From: a virus
Direction: 5' to 3' (one strand)
IMG/VR virus record: IMGVR_UViG_3300035070_003584
Coordinates: 1-64,000 of that record
Length of the DNA: 64,000 nucleotides
Shown: in pieces, positions 27,739-36,562 of the stretch
How positions within the stretch are numbered: the stretch's first letter is position 1
How the letters are laid out: the number at the start of each line of letters is the position of its first letter
Notes under the pieces: generated by a model
The model's input: only the letters and a program-made list of their open reading frames with translations
Databases searched by the model: none
What the model was told of the DNA's origin: nothing
Program-made: the position numbers and the translations under genes

Positions 27739-28413
27739 ATGGAACTAAGTGAAAACACCCTTGACGTCCTGAAAAACTTTTCTGGTATCAATCAGAACAT
27801 GATGATTAAACAGGGCAATACAATTAAAACAATTTCAGAGGCTCGTAACGTATTGGCAACTGCCACTGTTGCCGAAGAGTTTCCTCAAAATATAGGCATC
27901 TATGATCTTAACGAGTTCATTGGTGTACTTGGTCTAGTCGATGGTCCTAGGCTAAAATTTGCAGATGAATATGTTACTGTTTCAGATTCAACTGGCCGAT
28001 CAAAAGTTAAGTACTTCTTCTCACCAGAAGAGACATTGACTGCCCCATCTAAAGATATTAACATGCCGGAAACGGAAGTTAAATTTGTTCTTACTACTGA
28101 AACACTGAACAAGATCAAAAGAGCCGCATCCACTCTTGGTCATGATGAAGTGTCGATCACTGGTAAGGATGGTGCTATTAACCTATCAGTAGTTGATAGC
28201 CAAAACTCAACCTCGAATGCATTTTCGATCGACATTGAGGGTGAGTTCCCCGAGACAAACTTTAAGTTTATCCTTGGTATTTCTAATCTTAAAATCCTTA
28301 CAGGTGATTATGATGTTGAAATCTCATCCAAGCTTATTAGTTGTTTCAAACATAAAGACGTTAACGTAAAATATTGGATTGCCCTAGAAAAGACATCTAC
28401 CTTCGGAGGATAA
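27739..28413 (+). CDS. 45: Sliding clamp gp45
   Basis: A 224-residue protein, matching T4 gp45 (228). Family features are LDVLKNFSGINQNMMIKQGN at the start, IYDLNEFIGVLGL in the middle and the YDVEISSKLISCFKHKDVNVKYWIALE ending. The trimeric ring tethers polymerase gp43 and also activates late transcription through gp55. It heads the clamp/clamp-loader operon. Confidence 0.9.
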   Translation: MELSENTLDVLKNFSGINQNMMIKQGNTIKTISEARNVLATATVAEEFPQNIGIYDLNEFIGVLGLVDGPRLKFADEYVTVSDSTGRSKVKYFFSPEETLTAPSKDINMPETEVKFVLTTETLNKIKRAASTLGHDEVSITGKDGAINLSVVDSQNSTSNAFSIDIEGEFPETNFKFILGISNLKILTGDYDVEISSKLISCFKHKDVNVKYWIALEKTSTFGG

Positions 28414-28416
28414 ATT

Positions 28417-28623
28417 ATGTCAGAACCAGATAAGTATGATCACCTTTGTACACTTGCCAATCAAGTGTCACGTTCAACAGTAGCAGTCATTGATGCTATG
28501 TCACAACGTGGTGCCGTAAAAGGTGAGGAAATGTCAACCCTTGGTAAACTACGCGATGATGCCGTACAAGTTATCCAAGTTGTTGAGAACATCCAACAAG
28601 AAAAAGCAATGGAAGAAGAATAA
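28417..28623 (+). CDS. Hypothetical small helical protein
   Basis: A 68-residue acidic helical protein (YDHLCTLANQVSRSTVAVIDAMSQRGAVKGEEMSTLGKLRDDAVQVIQVVENIQQ), three bases after gene 45. No recognised family. The position between clamp and loader suggests a replication accessory role, but this is only context. Confidence 0.55.
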   Translation: MSEPDKYDHLCTLANQVSRSTVAVIDAMSQRGAVKGEEMSTLGKLRDDAVQVIQVVENIQQEKAMEEE

Positions 28624-28627
28624 GGTA

Positions 28628-28656
28628 TTTACATGCCTGTAAATATGTGATATAAT
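28628..28656 (+). promoter_or_regulatory. Sigma70-like promoter for gene 44
   Basis: TTTACA, 17 bases, TATAAT, 26 bases before the ATG at 28682. Confidence 0.8.
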
Positions 28657-28681
28657 TAATTTTTGTTATGAAGGACTATAA

Positions 28682-29623
28682 ATGTCTAATGATTTTCTCT
28701 GGGTCGAAAAATATCGGCCGCGTACCATTGCTGATGCCATCCTACCAGATGGTCTAAAACAAACTTTCCAAAAGATCATTGATACCGGTGAATTGCCAAA
28801 TATGCTTTTCACCGGTACTGCTGGCCTAGGTAAAACTACCGTGGCTCGTGCTCTATGTAATGAGCTTGATCTGGACCATATTGTAATTAATGGTTCTGAG
28901 GAAGGTAATATTGACACACTACGGACTAAGATTAAACAATTTGCTTCTACTGTTTCACTGCAAGGTGGTTACAAAGTAGTTATTCTCGATGAGGCTGATT
29001 ATCTAAACCCACAATCATTTCAACCGGCCTTGCGTGGCTTTATCGAAGAGTTTGCAAATAACTGCCGATTTATTCTTACATGTAATTTTAAAAATCGTAT
29101 CATCGAACCTTTGCATTCTCGGTGTGGTGTATATGAATTTAATACAACTAAAAAAGACATGGCTCAACTTATGTCTAACTTTATGGATCGTGTAACTGCT
29201 ATCCTTGAGGCAGAAAAAGTTGAATGTGATAAAAAAATCCTTGCACAACTTATCATGAAATTTGCACCAGATTGGCGTAGAGTTTTAAATGAGTTACAAA
29301 GATATAGTATCGGTTCAAGTAGCATTGATTCAGGTATTCTAGTAAATATCTCTGATAAAAACTATGATGATCTATTCGTCTATCTAAAATCAAAAGACTT
29401 TAAAAAAATGCGCGGTTGGGTTGTCAATAATATTGATACAGATGCTTCTGCTATCTTTAGAGCAATGTATGATCGAATGAGTGATAAGGTTGAACCACAA
29501 TCAATTCCTCAATTGGTTCTCATTCTTGCAGACTACCAATATAAAAATGCCTTTGTTGCAGATCATGAATTAAATGTTGTTGCATGTCTTACGGAGGTAA
29601 TGGCCAATGTCCAATTCAATTAG
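28682..29623 (+). CDS. 44: Clamp loader large subunit gp44
   Basis: A 313-residue AAA+ ATPase. WVEKYRPRTI precedes Walker A GTAGLGKT (45-52), Walker B/DEAD ILDEAD (101-106), and a sensor/arginine-finger region FILTCNFKNRIIEPLHSRC. With gp62 it loads gp45 onto primed DNA. It overlaps the glutaredoxin gene by 17 bases. Confidence 0.92.
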   Translation: MSNDFLWVEKYRPRTIADAILPDGLKQTFQKIIDTGELPNMLFTGTAGLGKTTVARALCNELDLDHIVINGSEEGNIDTLRTKIKQFASTVSLQGGYKVVILDEADYLNPQSFQPALRGFIEEFANNCRFILTCNFKNRIIEPLHSRCGVYEFNTTKKDMAQLMSNFMDRVTAILEAEKVECDKKILAQLIMKFAPDWRRVLNELQRYSIGSSSIDSGILVNISDKNYDDLFVYLKSKDFKKMRGWVVNNIDTDASAIFRAMYDRMSDKVEPQSIPQLVLILADYQYKNAFVADHELNVVACLTEVMANVQFN

Positions 29624-29897
29624 ATTAACACTTTATACTCAAACAAATTGTGTATTTTGTGAGATCATGAAATCTAAACTTGATGATTGGGGTTACAAAT
29701 ATGATGTAGTCAATATCCAAATTCGTACTGAAGCAAAAGCTTTTATGAAAATTGCTGGCCATAAAACTGTACCTCAACTCTACTGGAATAAAGTTCATTT
29801 GAATAAAGTTGATACAGATGACTTTACCAAGGAAATCCTAGAAGATCAATTGGATCTAGACAACTATGCTGGTGGGGTAGAATACTTTGGCAGATAA
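29607..29897 (+). CDS. Glutaredoxin-like thiol-disulfide protein
   Basis: A 96-residue thioredoxin-fold protein with redox motif CVFC (15-18) and the TVPQLYW cis-proline region. It probably supplies reducing power to ribonucleotide reductase, as T4 NrdC does. No reductase gene is visible here. It starts within the end of gene 44. Confidence 0.85.
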   Translation: MSNSIRLTLYTQTNCVFCEIMKSKLDDWGYKYDVVNIQIRTEAKAFMKIAGHKTVPQLYWNKVHLNKVDTDDFTKEILEDQLDLDNYAGGVEYFGR

Positions 29898-30051
29898 GGA
29901 AACCACTACATTTATTATCGCAATGATGCTAGGACTTTTAAGTAGCTTTCATTCATTATGGCTTGGATGGGTTGTAGGTCTAGGCGCATATATCTTTTTT
30001 CGTTGGGTACAGCGTGGACCAAATAATGGCTGGGATGAGGATCAACTATGA
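29887..30051 (+). CDS. Small membrane protein, TTG start
   Basis: A 54-residue frame starting with TTG inside the glutaredoxin end and overlapping gene 62 by four bases (ATGA). It holds two short hydrophobic stretches (TFIIAMMLGLLSSF, then LGWVVGLGAYIFFRWV) and an acidic tail. The exact tiling between two genes supports it. An internal ATG at 29923 is an alternative start. Function unknown. Confidence 0.6.
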   Translation: MADKETTTFIIAMMLGLLSSFHSLWLGWVVGLGAYIFFRWVQRGPNNGWDEDQL

Positions 30052-30425
30052 ATCCATTTGATTATTTAAATGCAATTAATGATACCAAAAAAGATATCAT
30101 GGTAGATGACATTGCTGAAAAGGGTTATGCACCATTTATGGTAAATCGTGGCCTTTCTTATTTTAATGATACTGTTCTATTCGCTAATGAGATGAATCGC
30201 TACCACCACCTAGATCATAGGCTACAATTTGACTTTTATATAAATATAATTCGAAAGCGTAAACGGTTCTCTAAATGGATGAAACCTGATACTGCTAGTG
30301 ACGTGGAAGTTGTTAAGGAATATTATGGCTATAGTAATGAAAAAGCCCGCCAAGCCTTGACCCTTCTCACATCTGAACAGATTAATGAATTGAAGAAAAA
30401 GGTTTATAAAGGTGGAAGAAAATAA
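30048..30425 (+). CDS. 62: Clamp loader small subunit gp62
   Basis: A 125-residue protein: MNPFDYLNAINDTKKDIM, LSYFNDTVLFANEMNRYHHLDHRLQFDFYIN and RKRFSKWMKP are gp62 hallmarks in marine T4-likes. T4 gp62 is 187 residues, so this is a short version. It lies between 44 and regA, as in T4. Confidence 0.88.
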   Translation: MNPFDYLNAINDTKKDIMVDDIAEKGYAPFMVNRGLSYFNDTVLFANEMNRYHHLDHRLQFDFYINIIRKRKRFSKWMKPDTASDVEVVKEYYGYSNEKARQALTLLTSEQINELKKKVYKGGRK

Positions 30426-30825
30426 TAACATTGTCGAATGGACACCAGGATCAATGCTGGAAATAACATTGAACGAGCCTGATGATTTCCTAAAAGTTAG
30501 AGAAACACTTACGCGTATTGGTGTTGCATCTCGTAAAGATAGAAAACTATTTCAGTCGTGCCATATTCTACATAAGCAAGGTAGATATTTTATTGTGCAT
30601 TTTAAAGAACTCTTTCTATTGGATGGTAAAAAATCCAATTTAGAAGAGAATGATATTGCTCGTAGAAATACAATTGCACAATTGATGAGTGATTGGGGTT
30701 TGATTAGTATTGAGGTTGGTGGTAATATCGAACCACTTGCTCCAATGAGACAAATTAAAATTATTCCTTTTAAAGAAAAGAATGATTGGGAACTTTGTCC
30801 AAAATATAATATCGGAAATAAATAA
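30412..30825 (+). CDS. regA: Translational repressor RegA
   Basis: A 137-residue protein, close to T4 RegA (122). LEITLNEPDDFLKVRETLTRIGVAS, SCHILHKQGRYFIVHFKELF and RRNTIAQLMSDWGLI are conserved. The start is GTG at 30412, inside the end of gene 62. It binds start regions of early mRNAs, including replication genes. Confidence 0.9.
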   Translation: MEENNNIVEWTPGSMLEITLNEPDDFLKVRETLTRIGVASRKDRKLFQSCHILHKQGRYFIVHFKELFLLDGKKSNLEENDIARRNTIAQLMSDWGLISIEVGGNIEPLAPMRQIKIIPFKEKNDWELCPKYNIGNK

Positions 30826-30894
30826 AAGTTTTATATATATTATCGGATGCCGAGAGATCGGGTCCACTCAACTGTCCATAAAACGGAGGTTAAC

Positions 30895-31362
30895 ATGACA
30901 GGAACTTACGCACTGCCTAGACAGGCATTTATTGGGTTCGATCGTATGTTCGATCAACTCGAAAATATCCACAGCCAAGCAAAGGATACTTATCCACCAC
31001 ATAATGTTGTACGAGAAGAAGAATTTAAGTACATCGTGGAACTTGCCGTTGCTGGATTTTCTGAAGATGATATTACCCTAGAAGTGAAGGATCATATCTT
31101 AACCGTATCTGCTTCTCGTGAACAGAGACGTGAACAAGATAAGTATCTTCATAAGGGTATTTCAGCGAGGAAGTTCAAAAAGTCATTTCGTCTCTCAGAA
31201 TATACTGAGGTACGAGGAGCTGAAATGAAGGATGGAATTCTTGCCATTGGATTGGAAGTAGTCCTACCTGAAGAGAAGCGTCCCCAGACAATTAAAATTA
31301 ATAGTCATAAGGGGAAATCAAATGACACAAATAGCACTAAAAGGTTGTTCTCTCGGTCTTAA
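30895..31362 (+). CDS. Small heat-shock protein Hsp20
   Basis: About 155 residues with a full alpha-crystallin domain (EEFKYIVELAVAGFSEDDITLEVKDHILTVSASREQ, later AEMKDGILAIGLEVVLPEEKRPQTIKI). The ATG at 30895 is chosen because GGAGG lies seven bases upstream; the longer frame from 30847 has no such site. Hsp20 genes are common in marine T4-like phages and may assist folding during virion assembly. Confidence 0.9.
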   Translation: MTGTYALPRQAFIGFDRMFDQLENIHSQAKDTYPPHNVVREEEFKYIVELAVAGFSEDDITLEVKDHILTVSASREQRREQDKYLHKGISARKFKKSFRLSEYTEVRGAEMKDGILAIGLEVVLPEEKRPQTIKINSHKGKSNDTNSTKRLFSRS

Positions 31363-31537
31363 CCTTTTTAAGGGAGTTTTCGGAATCTTTGATCGTATTG
31401 GCACAGCCATTATGATTTCAAGACAAATTGAAGCAAATCGCATCATTGCAGAAAGAATGATTCACGAGTATCCAGGACATACTGTCGAAAGTTTGGCAGC
31501 TGAACTCAATCGTCAGACTGTGCAGGGGTGGAAATAA
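31322..31537 (+). CDS. Hypothetical small protein
   Basis: A 71-residue protein with a short hydrophobic start (LKGCSLGLNLFKGVFGIFDRIGTAIM) and a helical C-terminus (IEANRIIAERMIHEYPGHTVESLAAELNRQTVQGWK). It starts 41 bases inside the Hsp20 end after AGGGGAAA and overlaps the next small gene by one base (TAATG). Possibly membrane-associated. Confidence 0.6.
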   Translation: MTQIALKGCSLGLNLFKGVFGIFDRIGTAIMISRQIEANRIIAERMIHEYPGHTVESLAAELNRQTVQGWK

Positions 31538-31650
31538 TGACTTTTATTTGGAAATTCCTATTTAAAAAGGCAGGTTGCACTGCAGACTCTATTGCAGAAA
31601 TTGAACGTCAGATTAATGCTGATATCAATAGATATGATAGATACTGCTAA
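31537..31650 (+). CDS. Hypothetical 37-residue protein
   Basis: A short frame beginning MTFIWKFLFKK and continuing with a helical part ending DINRYDRYC. Both ends overlap neighbouring stop/start codons in TAATG, a strong sign of a compact operon of tiny genes. Function unknown. Confidence 0.55.
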   Translation: MTFIWKFLFKKAGCTADSIAEIERQINADINRYDRYC

Positions 31651-31691
31651 TGTGGCCGTACACCGAAGAAGAAAACGATAGACTAAAATAA
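31650..31691 (+). CDS. Possible 13-residue peptide
   Basis: MWPYTEEENDRLK starts in the TAATG overlap with the previous gene. It is supported only by this coupling and may not be a real product. Confidence 0.25.
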   Translation: MWPYTEEENDRLK

Positions 31692-31710
31692 AACAAAGAG
31701 GAGAATAGTG

Positions 31711-31866
31711 ATGAAGGGTACTGAACGTCAATGTCAAAAATGTGGCCACCGGTGCCATTGCTATTCTCCTGATTGCTCTGAATGTCACAATGATGTTTGT
31801 ACTGTATGTGACTGTGATAAACCTAATTTAAAAGATATACCAGATTCTTTTACAAAGGAGACATAA
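31711..31866 (+). CDS. Cys-rich zinc-finger-like mini-protein
   Basis: A 51-residue protein with a dense Cys/His array (CQKCGHRCHCYSPDCSECHND, then VCTVCDCD), suggesting one or two structural zinc sites. GAGGAG lies seven bases upstream. Its stop overlaps the lysozyme start by one base (TAATG). Function unknown. Confidence 0.65.
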   Translation: MKGTERQCQKCGHRCHCYSPDCSECHNDVCTVCDCDKPNLKDIPDSFTKET

Positions 31867-32309
31867 TGAATATCGACCAATTACGCGAAGAATTGAAAAT
31901 TGATGAAGGAGTAAAGTATGAGATATATTTGGATCATCTGGATTTACCTACTTTTGGCATTGGGCATTTGGTGCTCGATTCAGATCCTGAGTTTGGAGAG
32001 CCAATTGGAACTCCTGTCTCAGAAGACCGAGTCAACGAGTGCTTCGATCAAGACGTTGAAGTGGTGCTTGGAGAATGCAGAATCCTCTACCCAGACTTTA
32101 ACGATTTGCCAGAAGAAGCCAAACTAATCATTGCCAACATGATGTTTAATATGGGTCGCCCTCGCTTATCTAAGTTTAAAGGTATGAAACGTGGAGTAGA
32201 TGCTCGCGATTGGAATGCTGCAGCAGATGAAATGGTTGACTCTGCATGGTACCGTCAGGTAACAAATCGTGCAGATAGATTAGTTGAAAGAATGAGGGCT
32301 TTGGCGTAA
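31866..32309 (+). CDS. e: T4-type lysozyme (endolysin)
   Basis: A 147-residue protein of the T4 lysozyme family (164). The catalytic triad E11/D20/T26 of T4 maps to E14 (KIDEG), D23 (YLDH) and T29 (PTFGIGH). The C-terminal SAWYRQVTNRADRLVERMR also matches. It hydrolyses the glycan strand of peptidoglycan at lysis. No signal peptide is seen, so release would need a holin not recognised here. Confidence 0.92.
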   Translation: MNIDQLREELKIDEGVKYEIYLDHLDLPTFGIGHLVLDSDPEFGEPIGTPVSEDRVNECFDQDVEVVLGECRILYPDFNDLPEEAKLIIANMMFNMGRPRLSKFKGMKRGVDARDWNAAADEMVDSAWYRQVTNRADRLVERMRALA

Positions 32310-32316
32310 TTAGTTG

Positions 32317-32345
32317 TTTACAAACCACCAGGAATAGTGTATAAT
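32317..32345 (+). promoter_or_regulatory. Sigma70-like promoter for polymerase gene 43
   Basis: TTTACA, 17 bases, TATAAT; followed by TTGGAGG before the ATG at 32368. Confidence 0.85.
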
Positions 32346-32367
32346 AGTACATGTTATTGGAGGTTTT

Positions 32368-34890
32368 ATGTCATTTTATACTTCGGTTGCCAGATATGGT
32401 AACAGCATGCTCTACCGCGGTTACGATCAAGGCGGTAATAGAGTAACTAAAAAAGAAACATTCTCACCGGTCTTTTTTGTACCATCAAAGACAGATACTG
32501 GTTGGCGTGGCCTTGATGGTGCACCCATTGGGCCCGTCAACTTTGAGAATATGCGTGAAGCAAAAGGTTGGTTGGAACAATATACAGATGTTTCCGGCTT
32601 TAAGATCTATGGTACTACCAACTATATTCATCAATATTTGCGTGAAAAGTTTCCACGTGATATTGAGTTTGACAGAGATAAAATCAATGTCTCTACTATT
32701 GACATCGAAACAGAATACAATGATGGGTTTCCTCATCCAGAAGTAGCAGATCAAAAGATCCTTGCTATTACTCTAAAAAATAATATTGACAATATCTATT
32801 GGGTTTGGGCTTATGGCGACTATGATGTAGATGCCGCTCTAATTAAACCAGTACGATATATGAAATGTGATTCCGAGGCAGATCTATTACTTAACTTCCT
32901 TGATTTCTATTCACGTGAGGACAAATGTCCGGATGTGATTACTGGTTGGAATGTTAGATTCTTTGATATTCCATACCTTGTAAATCGTACTGCCAAAGTC
33001 CTTGGTTTAGATATGATGAAAAAGTTCTCGCCATGGGGACTAGTTGAGCATCGTACAGTCACAAAACGTAACAAACAGGAAATGACCTTTGAATTACGTG
33101 GTGTACAGATTCTTGATTATTTGGAATTATTTCAAAAATTTGGCTATACCTATGGCACACAAGAGTCATACAGACTTAATCATATTGCATATGTAGTCCT
33201 TGGCGAAAGAAAATTATCATTTGAGGAATCTGGTTCACTAAAAAATCTATATGTAGATGATTTTCAAAAATACATTGACTATAACATGAAAGATGTTGAG
33301 TTGGTGGATCGCCTCGAGGATAAGATGGGTCTTATCACTCTTGCCATGACTGTGGCTTATAAGGGTGGGGTAAATTACCAGGATACATTTGGTACCACTG
33401 CTATATGGGAATCAATTATCTATCGTAAATTGATGAGTCAAAAGACAGTACCAGCTATTGAATTGGACCGACATGTTAAAACTGCCTTTGTTGGTGGTTA
33501 TGTTAAAGATGTCCAAACCGGAATGCATGATTGGGTTGTGTCATTTGACTTAAATTCACTTTATCCAAACATTATTGTTCAGTGGAATATGTCACCCGAA
33601 ACATTGCTTCGTAGTCCTAGAGACCAAGTGCATGGCGGTATTGATCACTTCCTTAATTTTTATGGCAGTGTAACCGATCCATTACACCCAGTAGTGCGTG
33701 AAAGCAATGTTGCAGTTGCTGCTAATGGTTCGGCATATCGTAAGGATAAGGATGGTGTGATTCCAGGCATTATTATTGATTACTATGATGAACGTCGTAG
33801 TGTTAAAAATATGATGTTGGCGGCAGAACAATCATACCAAAAGGGTAAAACCTTCGAGTTGGAAAAAGAAATTAATCGCCTTGAAAATCAGCAGATGGCT
33901 ATTAAAATTCTTATGAATTCACTTTATGGTGCTCTTGGTAATCAACACTTCAGATACTTTGATCTACGAATTGCCGAAGGTGTTACCACAACTGGTCAGT
34001 TGGTCATTCAATGGGCCGAACGCGCTATGAATGATGCAATGAATAAGGTAATGAAGGATGATAAAGACTATGTCATTGCCATGGACACAGATTCGTTATA
34101 TGTTAACTTTGGTCCTATGATTAAACACCTTGCACCAAATGATCCTGTAAAGTTTCTGGATAAAATCTGCAAGGAACATTTCGAACCTGCTCTTACCAAA
34201 GCATATGAAAATCTCTTTGAACGTCTTAATTGCCATAAACCTAGAATGGAAATGGCACGTGAGGTAATTGCAGACCGTGGTATCTGGACTGCCAAAAAAC
34301 GCTATATACTTAACGTGCACAACTCGGAAGGTGTGCAATATGCCGAACCTAAACTAAAGATTATGGGTATTGAGGCTATTAAATCTTCTACACCAGAAGT
34401 GTGCCGTGGTAGGTTTAAAGAGATATTTAACATTATTATGACACAAGGAGAAGAAGCAACACAAAACTATATTCGCAATTTTAAAACTGAATTCTTTTCT
34501 CTACCAGCAGAAGAGGTTGCATTTCCTAGGTCTGTGTCTAATATTACAGAATATCATGATCGGAAACTTATCTATAAAAAGGGTAGTCCAATTCATGTCC
34601 GTGGCTCGTTACTATATAATAAACATCTTAAGGATGCAAAACTAACTAAAAAATATGAGTTAATTGAAAATGGTAGCAGAATTAAATTTTGTTATTTAAA
34701 AATGCCAAATACAATCAAGGAAAATGTGGTTGCTTTTCCAAATGAATTACCTAAAGAGTTGCAACTGGATCGCTATATAGATTATGAACTACAGTTTGAA
34801 AAAACTTTTATTGACCCATTAAAACTTATACTGGATGCAGTAGGTTGGTCTGTCGAGGATCAAATGACATTGGAGGACTTTTTTATATGA
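32368..34890 (+). CDS. 43: DNA polymerase gp43 (family B)
   Basis: An 840-residue replicative polymerase. The 3'-5' exonuclease motif is STIDIETEY (D112, E114). The polymerase motif A is SFDLNSLYPNII and motif C is AMDTDSLYV. Other family segments include MKILMNSLYGALGNQHFRYFD. It ends with a clamp-binding-like tail, MTLEDFFI. It is slightly shorter than T4 gp43 (898). The cupin gene starts in its stop codon (ATGA). Confidence 0.95.
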   Translation: MSFYTSVARYGNSMLYRGYDQGGNRVTKKETFSPVFFVPSKTDTGWRGLDGAPIGPVNFENMREAKGWLEQYTDVSGFKIYGTTNYIHQYLREKFPRDIEFDRDKINVSTIDIETEYNDGFPHPEVADQKILAITLKNNIDNIYWVWAYGDYDVDAALIKPVRYMKCDSEADLLLNFLDFYSREDKCPDVITGWNVRFFDIPYLVNRTAKVLGLDMMKKFSPWGLVEHRTVTKRNKQEMTFELRGVQILDYLELFQKFGYTYGTQESYRLNHIAYVVLGERKLSFEESGSLKNLYVDDFQKYIDYNMKDVELVDRLEDKMGLITLAMTVAYKGGVNYQDTFGTTAIWESIIYRKLMSQKTVPAIELDRHVKTAFVGGYVKDVQTGMHDWVVSFDLNSLYPNIIVQWNMSPETLLRSPRDQVHGGIDHFLNFYGSVTDPLHPVVRESNVAVAANGSAYRKDKDGVIPGIIIDYYDERRSVKNMMLAAEQSYQKGKTFELEKEINRLENQQMAIKILMNSLYGALGNQHFRYFDLRIAEGVTTTGQLVIQWAERAMNDAMNKVMKDDKDYVIAMDTDSLYVNFGPMIKHLAPNDPVKFLDKICKEHFEPALTKAYENLFERLNCHKPRMEMAREVIADRGIWTAKKRYILNVHNSEGVQYAEPKLKIMGIEAIKSSTPEVCRGRFKEIFNIIMTQGEEATQNYIRNFKTEFFSLPAEEVAFPRSVSNITEYHDRKLIYKKGSPIHVRGSLLYNKHLKDAKLTKKYELIENGSRIKFCYLKMPNTIKENVVAFPNELPKELQLDRYIDYELQFEKTFIDPLKLILDAVGWSVEDQMTLEDFFI

Positions 34891-35213
34891 GAGTAAGCAT
34901 TAATGATATTGGTGGAGAGGTTATCAAAGATAATGAAACCTATCTGCTAAAAGATAATAAGACGCTAAATAATTTGGTACTCAGTAGTACTGATTTAAAA
35001 TCAAAAATGAGTACACGTGGTCATAGCCATGCCGGCCAAGAGGAAGTGTATTATTTTGTAAAAGGTTCTGGTAAAATGGAACTAGATGAAGAAGAAATTG
35101 CAGTTAAGGCTGGAGATGTAGTCCTTATTGAGGATGGAGTATTCCATAGGGTCCATGCTGGACCACGTGGTTGTTATTTTGTATGTGTATTTGATGGAAA
35201 GAGAAATCACTAA
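34887..35213 (+). CDS. Cupin-domain protein
   Basis: A 108-residue single-domain cupin. STRGHSHAGQEEVYYFVKGSGKM supplies the first His/His/Glu motif. KAGDVVLIEDGVFHRVHA supplies the second motif with His. It could be a sugar-modifying or metal-binding enzyme. The start at 34887 overlaps the polymerase stop; the upstream in-frame codon at 34845 lies inside gene 43. It leads the modification gene block. Confidence 0.75.
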   Translation: MRVSINDIGGEVIKDNETYLLKDNKTLNNLVLSSTDLKSKMSTRGHSHAGQEEVYYFVKGSGKMELDEEEIAVKAGDVVLIEDGVFHRVHAGPRGCYFVCVFDGKRNH

Positions 35214-35590
35214 TGAGTAATTTTACAGACGTAGGCACTTTCATGAAAACTTTTGGTCAGGAAGTAAAAACAGTACCAGAATTTCCTGATAAGGATACCA
35301 TTGAACTTCGTATTGAGTTGATTGGTGAGGAACTAAATGAGTTTTGGGATGCCTGTGACCAGAAAGATATTGTTGCAGCGGCTGATGCCCTTGCAGATAT
35401 TCTATATGTAACCTATGGTGCTGCCCATGCATTTGGTATTGATGTTGATGCATGTTTTGCCGAAGTACAAAGATCTAATATGTCCAAGTTAGGTGAGGAT
35501 GGCAAACCTATCTATAGAGAAGATGGTAAGGTTTTAAAAGGACCAAATTATTCTGAACCAGACCTAAAAAGTGTTTTACAAATCGACTAA
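35213..35590 (+). CDS. mazG: MazG-like nucleotide pyrophosphohydrolase
   Basis: A 125-residue all-helical NTP-PPase. The metal-binding pattern is visible as LIGEELNEFWDACD and AAADALADILYVTYG, and the C-terminal EVQRSNMSKLGEDGKPIYREDGKVLKGPNY is typical of the phage family. It hydrolyses (d)NTPs, or possibly (p)ppGpp. Its 3' end carries the promoter for the next gene. Confidence 0.85.
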   Translation: MSNFTDVGTFMKTFGQEVKTVPEFPDKDTIELRIELIGEELNEFWDACDQKDIVAAADALADILYVTYGAAHAFGIDVDACFAEVQRSNMSKLGEDGKPIYREDGKVLKGPNYSEPDLKSVLQID

Positions 35591-35603
35591 TTTGTGGTAT
35601 AAT
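35575..35603 (+). promoter_or_regulatory. Sigma70-like promoter giving a near-leaderless mRNA
   Basis: TTTACA, 17 bases, TATAAT, then only five bases to the ATG at 35609. The predicted start of transcription falls on the start codon. Confidence 0.7.
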
Positions 35604-35608
35604 ATACT

Positions 35609-36562
35609 ATGTTAAATCCAAAATATCCAATTTATATTATTTCGAAAGGCCGTTGGGATTCTAGACAGACCCAACGGACACTCGAAGAACTAAATGTACC
35701 TTACCGTATTGTGATCGAAGAATCAGAATATGATAAGTATGCAGAAAATGTTCCAGAAAAAAAGATCCTCACGTTACCTACAGATTTTCGTGAGAATCCA
35801 CTCTATGCTATTCCAGATGAAACTACTGGCTTTATCGGTGGTTCTATTCCGGTCCGTAACTTTGTTTGGGAACATTCCAAATCTGAAGGTCACGCTCGGC
35901 ACTGGATCCTAGATGATAATATGAGACACATTTATCGGTTAAATCGTAACCTTAAAACTCGTATGCAATCCGGTTCGTCATTTGGTATCATAGAGCAATT
36001 TGTTGACCGATATGAAAATGTCAGATTGGCTGGTATGAACTATGCATTCTTTGCTCCTGCCACAGTAAAGAAACCACCATATTATACCAATACTAGAATT
36101 TACTCTTGTATCCTAATTGACAATTCACTTAAACATCGGTGGCGTGGCAGATACAACGAGGATACCGATTTGTCATTGCGTGTGCTCAAGGATGGTGATT
36201 GTACCATGTTGTTCAACAACTTTCTGGTTGGTAAGGCAGCAACAATGACAATGAAGGGTGGTAATACCGAAACCGTCTATAACATTGATGAAACCGGCGA
36301 TCGCAATAAACGTGGTGGTAATGAATTTGATAATCGTAAAGAGTTTGCCGAATCACTTATTGCCCAACATCCGGATGTTGTCAGACTTGCATTTAAATGG
36401 GGTCGTTACCACCATGATGTTAACTATTCAGTGTTTGTTCAAAAGCCAGTGAAAAAAGAAGGTCTAAATATTCCACGTGGACTAAATGAACACGGATTGG
36501 TTTTAAAGCCAATATCGCCAGAAGATCACAGTGATGAAGGAGAAGAAAATTATGGCGACTAA
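35609..36562 (+). CDS. TAGT-like DNA glycosyltransferase
   Basis: A 317-residue protein. PIYIISKGRWDSRQTQRTLEELNVPYRIVIEESEYDKYA (7-45) is the signature opening of the TET-associated glycosyltransferase group. LDDN (~101) would bind metal/sugar nucleotide, and NEDTDLSLRVLKDG (~185) is a GT-A-like acidic motif. In that group the enzymes put sugars on hydroxymethylated cytosines. No TET-type oxygenase is recognised in this window, so the modified base is open. A sugar-nucleotide gene set follows downstream. Confidence 0.65.
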   Translation: MLNPKYPIYIISKGRWDSRQTQRTLEELNVPYRIVIEESEYDKYAENVPEKKILTLPTDFRENPLYAIPDETTGFIGGSIPVRNFVWEHSKSEGHARHWILDDNMRHIYRLNRNLKTRMQSGSSFGIIEQFVDRYENVRLAGMNYAFFAPATVKKPPYYTNTRIYSCILIDNSLKHRWRGRYNEDTDLSLRVLKDGDCTMLFNNFLVGKAATMTMKGGNTETVYNIDETGDRNKRGGNEFDNRKEFAESLIAQHPDVVRLAFKWGRYHHDVNYSVFVQKPVKKEGLNIPRGLNEHGLVLKPISPEDHSDEGEENYGD

